Shown in pieces: positions 1 through 6,780 of a DNA stretch of 9,777 nucleotides. The notes beneath the pieces are model-generated. The model was not told the DNA's origin and searched no databases. It worked only from the letters and a program-made list of their open reading frames with translations. Made by a program: the position numbers and the translations under genes. The DNA lies in NCBI GenBank assembly GCA_017444045.1, contig JAFSXO010000131.1:1-9777 (forward strand), in the 5' to 3' direction. Within the stretch, counting starts at the first letter, position 1. The number at the start of each line of letters is the position of its first letter. Origin of the DNA: a bacterium (GTDB lineage Bacteria; Vulcanimicrobiota; Xenobia; Xenobiales; Xenobiaceae).

Positions 1-1
1 C

Positions 2-763
2 GCGGTTGCTATTATCGAAGGGCTGCTGGCCTTAGAGCAGGGTGTTTATTGTCTGACCCTGGGATATGGTCAGCTGGGCAATCTTATTCAGGATATAGCA
101 GCCATGCAGGCTTTGCGCGAGCTGGCTGATGAGATGTTCCAGGAGAACGGCTTTAAGAATTACGCCCTGACTACGGTATTGCACCAGTGGATGGGCGGCT
201 TCCCCGAAGAAGAATCCAAGGCCTTTGCGGTAATATCCTGGGGCGGTGCTTTGGCGGCACTGTCAAAATCCACCAAGGTAATCGTCAAGACTCCTCACGA
301 GGCCCGCGGCATTCCCACAGCCGAAGCCAATCTGATGGGCATTAGGGCCACTAAGCAGATCGTCAATATGCTCAGCGACCAGGTATTTGACGATGACGCG
401 CGCCTTCAGGAAGAAGTGGCGCTGATTAAAGAAGAAACCCGCACTATAGTTGAACGGGTTATCGAATTGGGCGAGGGCGATTTGGCGGCCGGCGTTGTGC
501 GCGCCTTCCAGTCCGGTATGCTGGATGTGCCATTCGCTCCGTCTATTTACAATGCTGGCAAGATTATGCCCGTGCGCGATAATGTGGGGGCTGTACGTAT
601 TTTGGATTGGGCCAAGGTGCCGGTTTCCGACAAGGTTAAAGCCCATCATCTGAAGCTTATTGAACAGCGCGCTGCCGCAGAAGGCCGCAAACCGTCATAC
701 CATCTGATGATCGATGATATTTACGCGGTTAGTAAGGGCCGATTGGTAGGGCGCCCGCGCTAG
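2..763 (+). CDS. glmE: Glutamate mutase epsilon subunit (GlmE), C-terminal part
   Basis: This is the catalytic subunit of coenzyme B12-dependent glutamate mutase (methylaspartate mutase). With the small cobalamin-binding subunit GlmS it rearranges L-glutamate to (2S,3S)-3-methylaspartate, the first step of the methylaspartate fermentation pathway. The reading frame is open to the left edge, so the gene is cut by the window; the ATG at 104 is internal. The 253 visible residues include the KTPHEA motif (nt 287-304). Its Lys and Glu correspond, as I recall the Clostridium cochlearium enzyme, to K326 and E330 near the adenosyl ribose. That alignment implies about 230 missing residues and a full length near 483, the family's usual size. 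Other family-like stretches are VISWGGALAAL and GIPTAEANLMGIRATK. The methylaspartate ammonia-lyase gene follows after 42 bases, as expected in this pathway. GlmS and the reactivase GlmL probably lie upstream, outside the window. Confidence 0.95.
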   Translation, partial: AVAIIEGLLALEQGVYCLTLGYGQLGNLIQDIAAMQALRELADEMFQENGFKNYALTTVLHQWMGGFPEEESKAFAVISWGGALAALSKSTKVIVKTPHEARGIPTAEANLMGIRATKQIVNMLSDQVFDDDARLQEEVALIKEETRTIVERVIELGEGDLAAGVVRAFQSGMLDVPFAPSIYNAGKIMPVRDNVGAVRILDWAKVPVSDKVKAHHLKLIEQRAAAEGRKPSYHLMIDDIYAVSKGRLVGRPR

Positions 764-788
764 ATAGCGTTATTTTGGTTACTGTGTG

Positions 789-796
789 AAGAAAGG
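789..796 (+). promoter_or_regulatory. Ribosome binding site of the methylaspartate ammonia-lyase gene
   Basis: The purine-rich AAGAAAGG lies nine bases before the ATG at 806. It supports that start, as does the agreement of residue numbering with the characterised enzyme. Confidence 0.6.
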
Positions 797-805
797 CAAA
801 TACAA

Positions 806-2050
806 ATGCGCATAGCAGATGTTGTTTTTTCAAAAGGCAATACGGGTTTTTTCTTTGACGATCAGAGGGCCATCAAGAGTGGCTTGGGTCATGATGGGTT
901 CGTTTACGTTGGCGAGGCGGTAACTCCCGGATTTACCCAAGTGCGCCAGGCCGGCGAATCGGTGTCGGTTATGCTGGTGCTGGAAGATGGCCAGATCGCC
1001 GTTGGCGACTGCGCCGCGGTGCAGTATTCCGGTGCGGGCGGCCGCGATCCCCTGTTTTTGGCCGATACATATATTCCCTTCCTGCGCCAGCACATAGCGC
1101 CTATGCTTATCGGCAGAGAGCTCGGCACCTTCCGGGAGATGGCGCGCGAATTTGACGCTCTGGAGTTCGAAGGGCACCGCCTGCATACGGCAGTGCGCTA
1201 CGGTCTGTCGCAGGCCTTGCTGGAAGCCGTGGCTAAGGCGCACCATTGCCTGATGGCCGAAGTTATTGCCGCTGAGTATGGCTTGCCTTTGATCGCTGAG
1301 CCTGTGCCCATCTTTGCGCAGTCCGGCGATGACCGCTATACCAATGTGGATAAGATGATCCTGAAGGGTGCCGATGTGCTGCCTCACGCGCTGATCAACG
1401 CGATAGAAGGCAAGCTGGGGCGCCACGGCGAGGATTTGCAGGCTTATGTCAGCTGGCTGTCTGAGCGCATTCGCACCCTGCGGCCCGTAGAAGCGTATAA
1501 TCCCTGTCTGCACATAGACTGTTACGGCACCATTGCCCTTATCTTCGACAACGATCCCCGCGAGATGGCCGCTTATCTCGCTACCCTGGAAAAGGCCGCC
1601 AAGCCCTTCCAGCTTTACATCGAAGGCCCTATGGATATGGGCGAGCGCCAGGCGCAGATTGACGCCCTGGCTGCCCTGCGCGCTGAATTAGAGCGGCAGC
1701 AGGTCGGAGTACGCATCGTGGCCGACGAATGGTGCAACACCTACGAAGATGTGGTCGCGTTTACCGATGCCAAGTGCTGCCATATGGTGCAGATTAAGAC
1801 CCCCGATTTGGGCAGCCTGCACAATACCGCCGAAGCCGTGCTGTATTGTAAGAAGCATGGTATGGAAGCCTACCAGGGTGGTACCTGCAACGAGACCGAC
1901 ATTTCGGCGAGAGCCTGCGTGCATGTAGCTTTGGGCGTGCGCTCCGAGCGTCTGCTGGCCAAGCCGGGTATGGGCTTCGATGAGGGATACATGGTGGTCC
2001 GCAATGAAATGAACCGCACCATCGCTATGCTTCAGCATAAAAAAGGTTAA
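806..2050 (+). CDS. mal: Methylaspartate ammonia-lyase
   Basis: The enzyme removes ammonia from (2S,3S)-3-methylaspartate to give mesaconate, the second step of the pathway. It belongs to the enolase superfamily: an N-terminal capping domain followed by a TIM barrel that binds Mg2+. At 414 residues it matches the usual ~413. The residue numbering agrees without offset with what I know of the Clostridium tetanomorphum enzyme. The metal ligands are D238, E273 and D307; the catalytic pair is K331 and H194; the substrate-pocket residues are Q329, T360 and C361. The motifs LHIDCY, YIEGPMD, VADEWCNT, VQIKTPDLG and QGGTCNETD are all intact, so the enzyme should be active. It sits 42 bases after glmE and 26 bases before the AtuA-like gene, on the same strand, consistent with one transcript. 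The identification is essentially certain. Confidence 0.98.
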   Translation: MRIADVVFSKGNTGFFFDDQRAIKSGLGHDGFVYVGEAVTPGFTQVRQAGESVSVMLVLEDGQIAVGDCAAVQYSGAGGRDPLFLADTYIPFLRQHIAPMLIGRELGTFREMAREFDALEFEGHRLHTAVRYGLSQALLEAVAKAHHCLMAEVIAAEYGLPLIAEPVPIFAQSGDDRYTNVDKMILKGADVLPHALINAIEGKLGRHGEDLQAYVSWLSERIRTLRPVEAYNPCLHIDCYGTIALIFDNDPREMAAYLATLEKAAKPFQLYIEGPMDMGERQAQIDALAALRAELERQQVGVRIVADEWCNTYEDVVAFTDAKCCHMVQIKTPDLGSLHNTAEAVLYCKKHGMEAYQGGTCNETDISARACVHVALGVRSERLLAKPGMGFDEGYMVVRNEMNRTIAMLQHKKG

Positions 2051-2076
2051 TTAGGCAGTCAAAGGGGACGTTTATA

Positions 2077-3441
2077 ATGGCTAAAGAGTATAAAATTCTG
2101 TCGCCTACGGCGATTTTGGGCTATGGATTCCCCGAGGAATCCTTTATGCGCGGCATAGCCGAGCATCCCGATCTGATTGCGGTTGATGCAGGCTCTACCG
2201 ATCCCGGCCCCTATTATTTGGGAGCGGGCAAGTCCTTCACCGATCGTACTGGAGTCAAGGGTGACCTGCGCTACATGCTCACCCAGGGCATCAAAAACCA
2301 TATCCCTATCGTCATCGGTACGGCTGGCGGTTCTGGGGCGCGCCCTCATGTGGAGTGGTGCCGCAAGATTATTGAAGAGATCGCCGCCGAAGAAAAGCTT
2401 AGCTTCCGCATGGGGATCGTTTACGCCGACGTCGACAAAGAGGCAGTGGTGCAGGCCATTGAAGAAGGCCAGCTTATACCCCTCGACGATCAGCCGATAC
2501 CTACCGCCGAGCAGGTGCGCGAATGCCCTTACGTGGTGGCACAGATGGGCCCCGAACCTCTGCACGCCATGATCGAAGCGGGCTGCGAGGTCATTCTGGC
2601 CGGCCGCTGCTACGATCCGGTCTGCTTCGCTGCCCGTCCTATCGAAGAGGGCTACGACCGCGCTCTGGCCACGCACATGGGCAAAATTTTGGAGTGTGCG
2701 GCTATCGCGGCTACTCCCGGCTCTGGCTCCGACTGCGCTTTGGGAATCCTCAAGGAGGATTCGTTTATACTGCAGGCGCTGAGCCCTGAGCGTCAGTTTA
2801 CCGCGCAGTCTACCGCGGCCCATACGCTGTACGAGAAGAGCGATCCATATCATCTGCCCGGCCCCGGCGGCAGTCTGGATTTAACCAATGTAAGCTTTAC
2901 CGAGCTCGGCGACGGTCGGGTCGAGGTGCGCGGCACCCAGTTTGTGCCCACTCCGAAGTATGCGGTTAAGCTGGAAGGCTCGCGCTGCGTGGGCTACCGC
3001 ACCTGCTCTATCGCGGGAACACGCGATCCCATCCTTATTGCCAGCATTGAAAAGGTGGCTCAGCAGGTTAAAGACCGGGTCACCAATCTGCTGCTGCACG
3101 ATGATATGAAGGGCGAGGTTTTCTTCCATATCTACGGCAAAAACGGGGTTATGGGCACCTTGGAGACCGTGAAGGATGTGAATCCTCATGAGATTTGCAT
3201 CGTCATGGAGGTGCTGTCCGATACTCAGGAGCACGCCAATACGATCTGCTCGCTGACCCGCTCCACGTTCCTGCACTATGGCTATGAGGGGCGCATCTCG
3301 ACGGCCGGCAATTTGGCCTTCCCGTTCTCTCCTTCCGACATACCTATGGGGGCGGCTTACGAATTCTGCCTCTACCATCTGTTGGAGGTAGATGATCCCA
3401 GCGCGCTGTTCAGCAGTGAAGTGGTGGAGATAAAGAATTAA
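2077..3441 (+). CDS. AtuA/DUF1446 family protein of the methylaspartate operon
   Basis: This 454-residue protein belongs to the acyclic-terpene-utilisation AtuA family (DUF1446). The family is named after a Pseudomonas catabolic gene, and I know of no established reaction for it. Supporting sequence includes the N-terminal ILGYGFPEESF, the DAGSTDPGPYYLG signature (residues 37-49), the glycine-rich GTAGGSGA (81-88), MGPEPLHAMIEAG (157-169) and AGRCYDP (175-181). No signal peptide or membrane segment is visible, so it is probably cytoplasmic. The start ATG follows AAAGGGG at 2061-2067 at good spacing. The position between methylaspartate ammonia-lyase and the mesaconase subunits suggests a role in glutamate, mesaconate or citramalate metabolism, but this is inference only. 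Long AtuA homologues carry an extra C-terminal domain; this one is short and is followed by a separate DUF4387 gene, which may supply a partner domain. The family call is firm and the function is unknown. Confidence 0.9.
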   Translation: MAKEYKILSPTAILGYGFPEESFMRGIAEHPDLIAVDAGSTDPGPYYLGAGKSFTDRTGVKGDLRYMLTQGIKNHIPIVIGTAGGSGARPHVEWCRKIIEEIAAEEKLSFRMGIVYADVDKEAVVQAIEEGQLIPLDDQPIPTAEQVRECPYVVAQMGPEPLHAMIEAGCEVILAGRCYDPVCFAARPIEEGYDRALATHMGKILECAAIAATPGSGSDCALGILKEDSFILQALSPERQFTAQSTAAHTLYEKSDPYHLPGPGGSLDLTNVSFTELGDGRVEVRGTQFVPTPKYAVKLEGSRCVGYRTCSIAGTRDPILIASIEKVAQQVKDRVTNLLLHDDMKGEVFFHIYGKNGVMGTLETVKDVNPHEICIVMEVLSDTQEHANTICSLTRSTFLHYGYEGRISTAGNLAFPFSPSDIPMGAAYEFCLYHLLEVDDPSALFSSEVVEIKN

Positions 3442-3448
3442 GCGCAGC

Positions 3449-3480
3449 GGCGCCAGCGGCCCAAAGGCTGTTTTGGCGCC
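3449..3480 (+). promoter_or_regulatory. GC-rich intercistronic stem-loop
   Basis: GGCGCCA at 3449-3455 pairs perfectly with TGGCGCC at 3474-3480. Within the 18-base loop, GCC and GGC flanking CAAA could form a second short stem. The sequence after it (TTCTAATAAA) has no run of T, so it is not a standard terminator. It lies in the largest gap so far in the operon (78 bases), between the AtuA-like and DUF4387 genes. It may be an mRNA-processing or stability element, or a weak attenuator. The pairing is seen directly; the role is inferred. Confidence 0.5.
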
Positions 3481-3519
3481 TTCTAATAAAGCCTGCTAAT
3501 ATAGAATAGGACGAATGTG

Positions 3520-3834
3520 ATGAAAACTCTTCCAGAAGTTGCCCAAGTAATTCGCAGCAAGAATTCCAGCCCTTTCAAGCTGACTATGGACATAATATTT
3601 CGCGAGCGCGAGGTCTTTGATGAGGTGCGCCGCCGCAATCTCATCAACCCCGAGGTAGTTGCCCGCGCCTACAATATACCTGTAGAGCGCATCGAAAAGC
3701 TGCTGTATTTTGAGCCGGCCAAGGCCATTAAAATCGGCATGTCTAGGGTGGTTCGCTCCGGAGCGCCTGGCGATACCGATGTGTATGGCGCCCAGCAGCA
3801 CGCTCCGCTGCTTACAATTGAGCTGGATATTTAG
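3520..3834 (+). CDS. DUF4387 family protein, partner of the AtuA-like protein
   Basis: This is a small cytoplasmic protein of 104 residues and unknown function. It shows the DUF4387 pattern: an N-terminal SKN (13-15) leading to FKLTMDIIF, then AIKIGMSR (69-76), and a highly conserved-looking tail GAPGDTDVYGAQQHAPL (81-97). DUF4387 genes are commonly found directly after AtuA/DUF1446 genes, as here, so the two products may form a complex or act in sequence. The ATG at 3520 is preferred, since AGG at 3508-3510 is nine bases upstream. A GTG at 3517 would add one residue. No catalytic motif is recognisable. The stop codon lies two bases before the start of the next gene, so the downstream gene is probably translationally coupled. 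The family assignment is confident, but any role in glutamate fermentation rests on position alone. Confidence 0.88.
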   Translation: MKTLPEVAQVIRSKNSSPFKLTMDIIFREREVFDEVRRRNLINPEVVARAYNIPVERIEKLLYFEPAKAIKIGMSRVVRSGAPGDTDVYGAQQHAPLLTIELDI

Positions 3835-3836
3835 CT

Positions 3837-4823
3837 ATGCCTCCAATTTCGGAAGCCAGAAGCCATCTGGTGCGCGCTGTTTACCATGCCCCGCGGGGCA
3901 GGGCGCGCATGTACCAGCTGGCAGCCAGAATTGGGCAGCTCTTTCTGAAGCCCGACGATTATCTGATCGGCATAATCGGTTCCGAAGGATCGGGAAAATC
4001 CACGCTGATAAAAGGCCTTTTTCCCGGTCTGGAACTGACTAATGACGATGAAGGTATTAACAGGCCTACCTCTGCGGCCTTCGATTTCGATCCCGACGCG
4101 CAGTTCTGCGGGCATACATTTCATATCGATATGCGCTATGAGATGGCCTTTCACCAGATGCACGAGATCGTCGATACCGTAAAATCAATTGTGAGCCATC
4201 AGAGACGCGTTATAGTCGAGCATTTCGATCTGCTCTATCGTCATCTTGGCTTTAATGCCCAGATTCTGTTCGGTTTGGGCGAGGATCTGCGCGTATATCG
4301 CACTACAGTCTTTGGCCCATTCCCGTTCAGCGTGCGCAAGCTGGCGTTTGAAAGTCTAAAGTATAGGCTGATGGCCCACTCGGCTGAGGATATTATGGGG
4401 CGTATTCTGCGCGATAAGTACAATTATAGCCCTCAGTATCTGCATTCCGAGGTGCATCATGGGTTTGTAGTCGGCTTTGATGAGGAACCCGACTGGGATC
4501 TGCAGCAGCTGGAGAAGGAAGTCCGCGAGGTCATCGACAGCGATATTAGCATTACTCCCGGTGAGGGCGATCATGTGCTTTTCGACGGGGAGCCGTTTTA
4601 CTGTACGGGCAAGCGCTGTCACGTTAAGCGTTCCAGCGAGATCGAGAACTTTCGCCTGCTGAAGCATTTTAAGTTTGACCCTATCACTAACCGGTATCTG
4701 CTGGTGGGCATCGTCGGCGATGAGCAGGTGGCCGTGGAGCGCTTCGATGGCCTGCCCCCTATGACTGGAGGCGAGCACGACGGGCATTACGGCGAGCTGG
4801 GCGAGCATTGTCATCGGTATTGA
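3837..4823 (+). CDS. Uridine-kinase-like P-loop protein with C-terminal alanyl-tRNA-synthetase SAD-like domain
   Basis: This 328-residue protein appears to have two domains. The N-terminal half has a Walker A motif GSEGSGKST (48-56). It also has a hydrophobic strand ending in Glu, RRVIVEHFDLLY (123-134), in the manner of uridine kinases, and GRILRDKYNYSP (188-199), which resembles the uridine-kinase RRDxxxRG region. The C-terminal part looks like the second additional domain (SAD) of alanyl/threonyl-tRNA synthetases. HSEVH (203-207) stands where the HxxxH metal motif would be. A stretch like the synthetase pattern FD...L..IE..V...I follows at 214-237. Then comes CTGKRCHV (256-263) in place of CxxxH, with altered spacing. 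The tail is rich in His, Gly and Glu. No classical ribosome site precedes the ATG two bases after the DUF4387 stop; coupling is likely. Met25 (nt 3909), preceded by GGGGCAGG, is an alternative start that keeps the P-loop. Substrate and role are unknown. Confidence 0.82.
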   Translation: MPPISEARSHLVRAVYHAPRGRARMYQLAARIGQLFLKPDDYLIGIIGSEGSGKSTLIKGLFPGLELTNDDEGINRPTSAAFDFDPDAQFCGHTFHIDMRYEMAFHQMHEIVDTVKSIVSHQRRVIVEHFDLLYRHLGFNAQILFGLGEDLRVYRTTVFGPFPFSVRKLAFESLKYRLMAHSAEDIMGRILRDKYNYSPQYLHSEVHHGFVVGFDEEPDWDLQQLEKEVREVIDSDISITPGEGDHVLFDGEPFYCTGKRCHVKRSSEIENFRLLKHFKFDPITNRYLLVGIVGDEQVAVERFDGLPPMTGGEHDGHYGELGEHCHRY

Positions 4824-4911
4824 TGGCCAGTATTGCTGGCATTGGCGCTGTGCGATGAAGCTCAGGCTATGGCTAAAGTATTAAGCTATTGACATTGGCG
4901 TGGGATGGAAA
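4824..4911 (+). other. Short intergenic gap before the mesaconase genes
   Basis: This stretch has a 5-bp hairpin (GCCAG at 4826-4830, CTGGC at 4836-4840, loop TATTG) but no T-run and no convincing promoter. It is probably just an operon spacer. Confidence 0.4.
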
Positions 4912-5754
4912 ATGAGAACTGTTAAGTGTGCTGATTTAGTAGACGCTATTGCCGATATGTGCGTCGAGGCGGCGACTTGCCTGCCGCCAGATGTGCTGGC
5001 GGGGCTGCAGCGCGCAAAGGAAACAGAACAGTCTCCGGTGGGGCTGGCTGTTCTGGATGTGCTTTTGGAAAATGCCGCTTTGGCTAAGCGCGAGAAGGTT
5101 CCTATCTGCCAGGATACCGGTGTAGCCGTGTATTTTGTCGAGCTGGGGCATGAGACTGTGCTGGAGGGCAATCTTTACGAGGCTATCTGCCAGGGTACAG
5201 AGCTGGGCTACAAGCGCGGCTATCTGCGCATGTCGATAGCCGGCGAGCCGCTTTTCGAGCGGCTTAACACGCATACCAATACCCCGCCTGTAGTGCACGT
5301 TAGCTTAGTGCCTGGAGACGCGCTGCGCATAACTTTGGCTTCTAAGGGCGGCGGTTCTGAAAATATGAGCGCTATGGCCATGCTCAAGCCTTCTGACGGC
5401 AAAGCTGGGGTGGTAAAGTTCATCCTCGACACGGTGCGCAAGGCTGGCGGCAACGCCTGTCCGCCCATGGTAGTGGGCATCGGTCTGGGAGGCAATTTTG
5501 AGATGGCACCGCTGCTGGCTAAGCGCGCTTTGCTGCGGGAGCTGAGCCAGCCTCATCCCGAAGAGCGCTATGCGGCCTTTGAGCGGGAAATGCTCGAGCT
5601 TATCAATGGCACTGGCATTGGACCTCAGGGGCTGGGAGGGAAGGTTACCGCAATGGCTGTCCATGTTGAGTATGCTCCCTGCCATATTGCCTCGCTGCCG
5701 GTGGCGGTCAATTTTAACTGCCATGTGGCCCGTCATGCTGTGAGGGAGTTTTAA
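4912..5754 (+). CDS. Class I fumarase-type hydratase, alpha subunit (probable mesaconase large subunit)
   Basis: This 280-residue protein is the iron-sulfur subunit of a two-subunit class I fumarase/L-tartrate dehydratase-type enzyme. Beside glutamate mutase and methylaspartate ammonia-lyase, the likely reaction is hydration of mesaconate to (S)-citramalate. The three expected cluster-ligating cysteines are visible: C66 in CQDTG, C183 in NACPP and C270 in NFNCHVARHA. Other family motifs are NTHTNTPP (119-126), KGGGSENMS (145-153), GIGLGGNFE (189-197) and GTGIGPQGLGGK (233-244). The oxygen-sensitive 4Fe-4S cluster fits an anaerobe. The ATG at 4912 is preferred; a GTG at 4900 in the same frame would add four residues. 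A purine-rich GGGATGG lies just before 4912, though the spacing is short. The beta subunit follows eight bases after the stop. Fumarase or tartrate dehydratase activity cannot be excluded from sequence alone. Confidence 0.93.
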   Translation: MRTVKCADLVDAIADMCVEAATCLPPDVLAGLQRAKETEQSPVGLAVLDVLLENAALAKREKVPICQDTGVAVYFVELGHETVLEGNLYEAICQGTELGYKRGYLRMSIAGEPLFERLNTHTNTPPVVHVSLVPGDALRITLASKGGGSENMSAMAMLKPSDGKAGVVKFILDTVRKAGGNACPPMVVGIGLGGNFEMAPLLAKRALLRELSQPHPEERYAAFEREMLELINGTGIGPQGLGGKVTAMAVHVEYAPCHIASLPVAVNFNCHVARHAVREF

Positions 5755-5762
5755 GGCTAAAT

Positions 5763-6323
5763 ATGAAACGTTTGACTTTGCCTTTGTCGGAAAACGATGT
5801 GCGCAGCCTGCATGCCGGTGAGCAGGTGCTTCTTAGCGGCTCTATTTTGACCGGGCGCGACGTTGCCCATAAGCGGATGTGCGAGCTTATGGACCGCGGC
5901 GCTGAGCTGCCCTGTCCGCTGGCGGGCGAGGCTATTTATTATGTCGGTCCTACGCCTGCCATGCCTGGCAAGGCAGTCGGCAGCGCTGGCCCTACAACCT
6001 CTGTTCGCATGGATAAGTATGCTCCGCGGCTTATCGAATGCGGACTGCGGGCGATGATAGGGAAGGGCAATCGCGGGGAAGCGGTAATTGAGGCCATGCA
6101 GCGCTTTGGCTGCGTGTACTTTGCCGCTATCGGCGGGGCAGGAGCTTTGCTAGCGCAGCGTATAAATAATCTTGAAGTGCTCGCTTGGGATGAGCTGGGC
6201 TGTGAGGCTCTGCGGCGCATAAGCGTGACCGATTTCCCCGTCATTGTGGCTATTGATACGCATGGGCATAATTTGTATACAGAAGGGCCGGCCGCTTGGC
6301 AGAATAATATTTCGCAATATTAA
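5763..6323 (+). CDS. Class I fumarase-type hydratase, beta subunit (probable mesaconase small subunit)
   Basis: This 186-residue partner of the preceding gene corresponds to the C-terminal (swivelling) domain of single-chain class I fumarases. Diagnostic segments are LTGRDVAHKR (29-38), YYVGPTPAMPG (59-69), VGSAGPTTSVRMDKY (72-86), IGKGNRG (99-105), YFAAIGGAGALLA and VTDFPVIVAIDTHG near the end. The GSAGPTTS loop and GKG segment are expected to contribute to carboxylate substrate binding. TAAGG at 5753-5757 overlaps the upstream stop and serves as the ribosome site. The eight-base gap indicates co-translation of the two subunits in equal amounts. This gene appears to close the operon, because an AT-rich gap and an unrelated gene follow. 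The citramalate lyase needed for the next step, cleavage to pyruvate and acetate, is not in the window. Confidence 0.93.
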   Translation: MKRLTLPLSENDVRSLHAGEQVLLSGSILTGRDVAHKRMCELMDRGAELPCPLAGEAIYYVGPTPAMPGKAVGSAGPTTSVRMDKYAPRLIECGLRAMIGKGNRGEAVIEAMQRFGCVYFAAIGGAGALLAQRINNLEVLAWDELGCEALRRISVTDFPVIVAIDTHGHNLYTEGPAAWQNNISQY

Positions 6324-6385
6324 ATAATTATTCGTAGTATTATATTGTGGATATGCAAAAGAGTTAGGCGACAAAAGGAGACATT
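6324..6385 (+). promoter_or_regulatory. AT-rich gap, possible promoter for the HTH/MBL gene pair
   Basis: The gap is much richer in A+T than its surroundings. It begins beside a small dyad (AATATT at 6306-6311 and 6316-6321, loop TCGC). TATTAT (6338-6343) or TATATT (6341-6346) could be a -10 box, but no good -35 box stands at the right distance. The site is tentative. No GC stem with a T-run was seen, so the mesaconase operon has no obvious terminator here. Confidence 0.3.
6375..6380 (+). promoter_or_regulatory. Ribosome binding site of the HTH/coiled-coil gene
   Basis: AAGGAG lies five bases before the ATG at 6386. It decides that start over the in-frame ATG at 6413. Confidence 0.75.
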
Positions 6386-6775
6386 ATGAGTAATACAGGA
6401 AAAAGAGATCAAATGGCATCTACGTTCCGTTTGCTGGAGCTGGACAATGAGCAGAAGATTAAATGTGCGGTGCGGGCCATGACCGGGGAGCCGCTCAAAG
6501 CGCTGGCCTTGGAGTACGGAGTCAGCGAAGAGGTCATTCAGGGCTGGGTGGACTGCGTAAGCGATTTGGTCGAAGAGCAGGGACTTTCCAGGGACGAGGA
6601 TTTGGAAAAGAAAATCGCAGAAGCGCGGGCTGTATGCTATCGCTATCAGAAGCAGATAGAAGCCCAGAAGAAGCAGATTGAGAAGCGAGAGATTGAGCTG
6701 CGTATGCTCAGAGAGTGTCCGCCTTTTATGATTGGCAGCAGTCTGGTTAATCAGATTGGCGAGAAAGAGCGGTAA
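6386..6775 (+). CDS. Small helix-turn-helix/coiled-coil protein of unknown function
   Basis: I do not recognise the family of this 129-residue protein. Residues 22-57 read as a helix-turn-helix: a helix with KIKCAVRAMTGE, then LKALALEYGVSEEVIQGWVD. The spacing resembles the N-terminal HTH of IS3-type OrfA proteins and Trp-repressor-like domains. Residues 70-110 are rich in Lys, Glu, Gln and Arg with regularly spaced hydrophobic residues, which suggests a long helix or coiled coil for dimerisation. A short tail follows (CPPFMIGSSL). No transposase catalytic ORF or inverted repeats flank it, so it is probably a resident regulator or structural protein rather than part of an insertion sequence. 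The ribosome site is strong. Five bases separate its stop from the TTG start of the next gene, implying a two-gene unit. DNA binding is inferred from the pattern only. Confidence 0.75.
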   Translation: MSNTGKRDQMASTFRLLELDNEQKIKCAVRAMTGEPLKALALEYGVSEEVIQGWVDCVSDLVEEQGLSRDEDLEKKIAEARAVCYRYQKQIEAQKKQIEKREIELRMLRECPPFMIGSSLVNQIGEKER

Positions 6776-6780
6776 TAAGC

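Noticed and set aside
830..1513. A long antisense frame (227 codons) across the methylaspartate ammonia-lyase gene
   Set aside because: It is a mirror of a gene with every catalytic residue intact; the translation is rich in His, Gln and Arg with no domain pattern.
2059..2853. A long antisense frame (264 codons) opposite the AtuA-like gene
   Set aside because: It overlaps a clearly coding strand with strong family motifs and has no recognisable product or ribosome site.
4912..6323. Assignment as TCA-cycle fumarase or L-tartrate dehydratase
   Set aside because: Sequence motifs fit all three activities, but the adjacent glutamate mutase and methylaspartate ammonia-lyase genes make mesaconase the better reading. 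Kept as an alternative in the annotation.
6386..6775. Insertion-sequence OrfA (IS3 type)
   Set aside because: The HTH is similar in pattern, but no OrfB transposase, inverted repeats or target duplications are present and the gene is in a neat two-gene unit.
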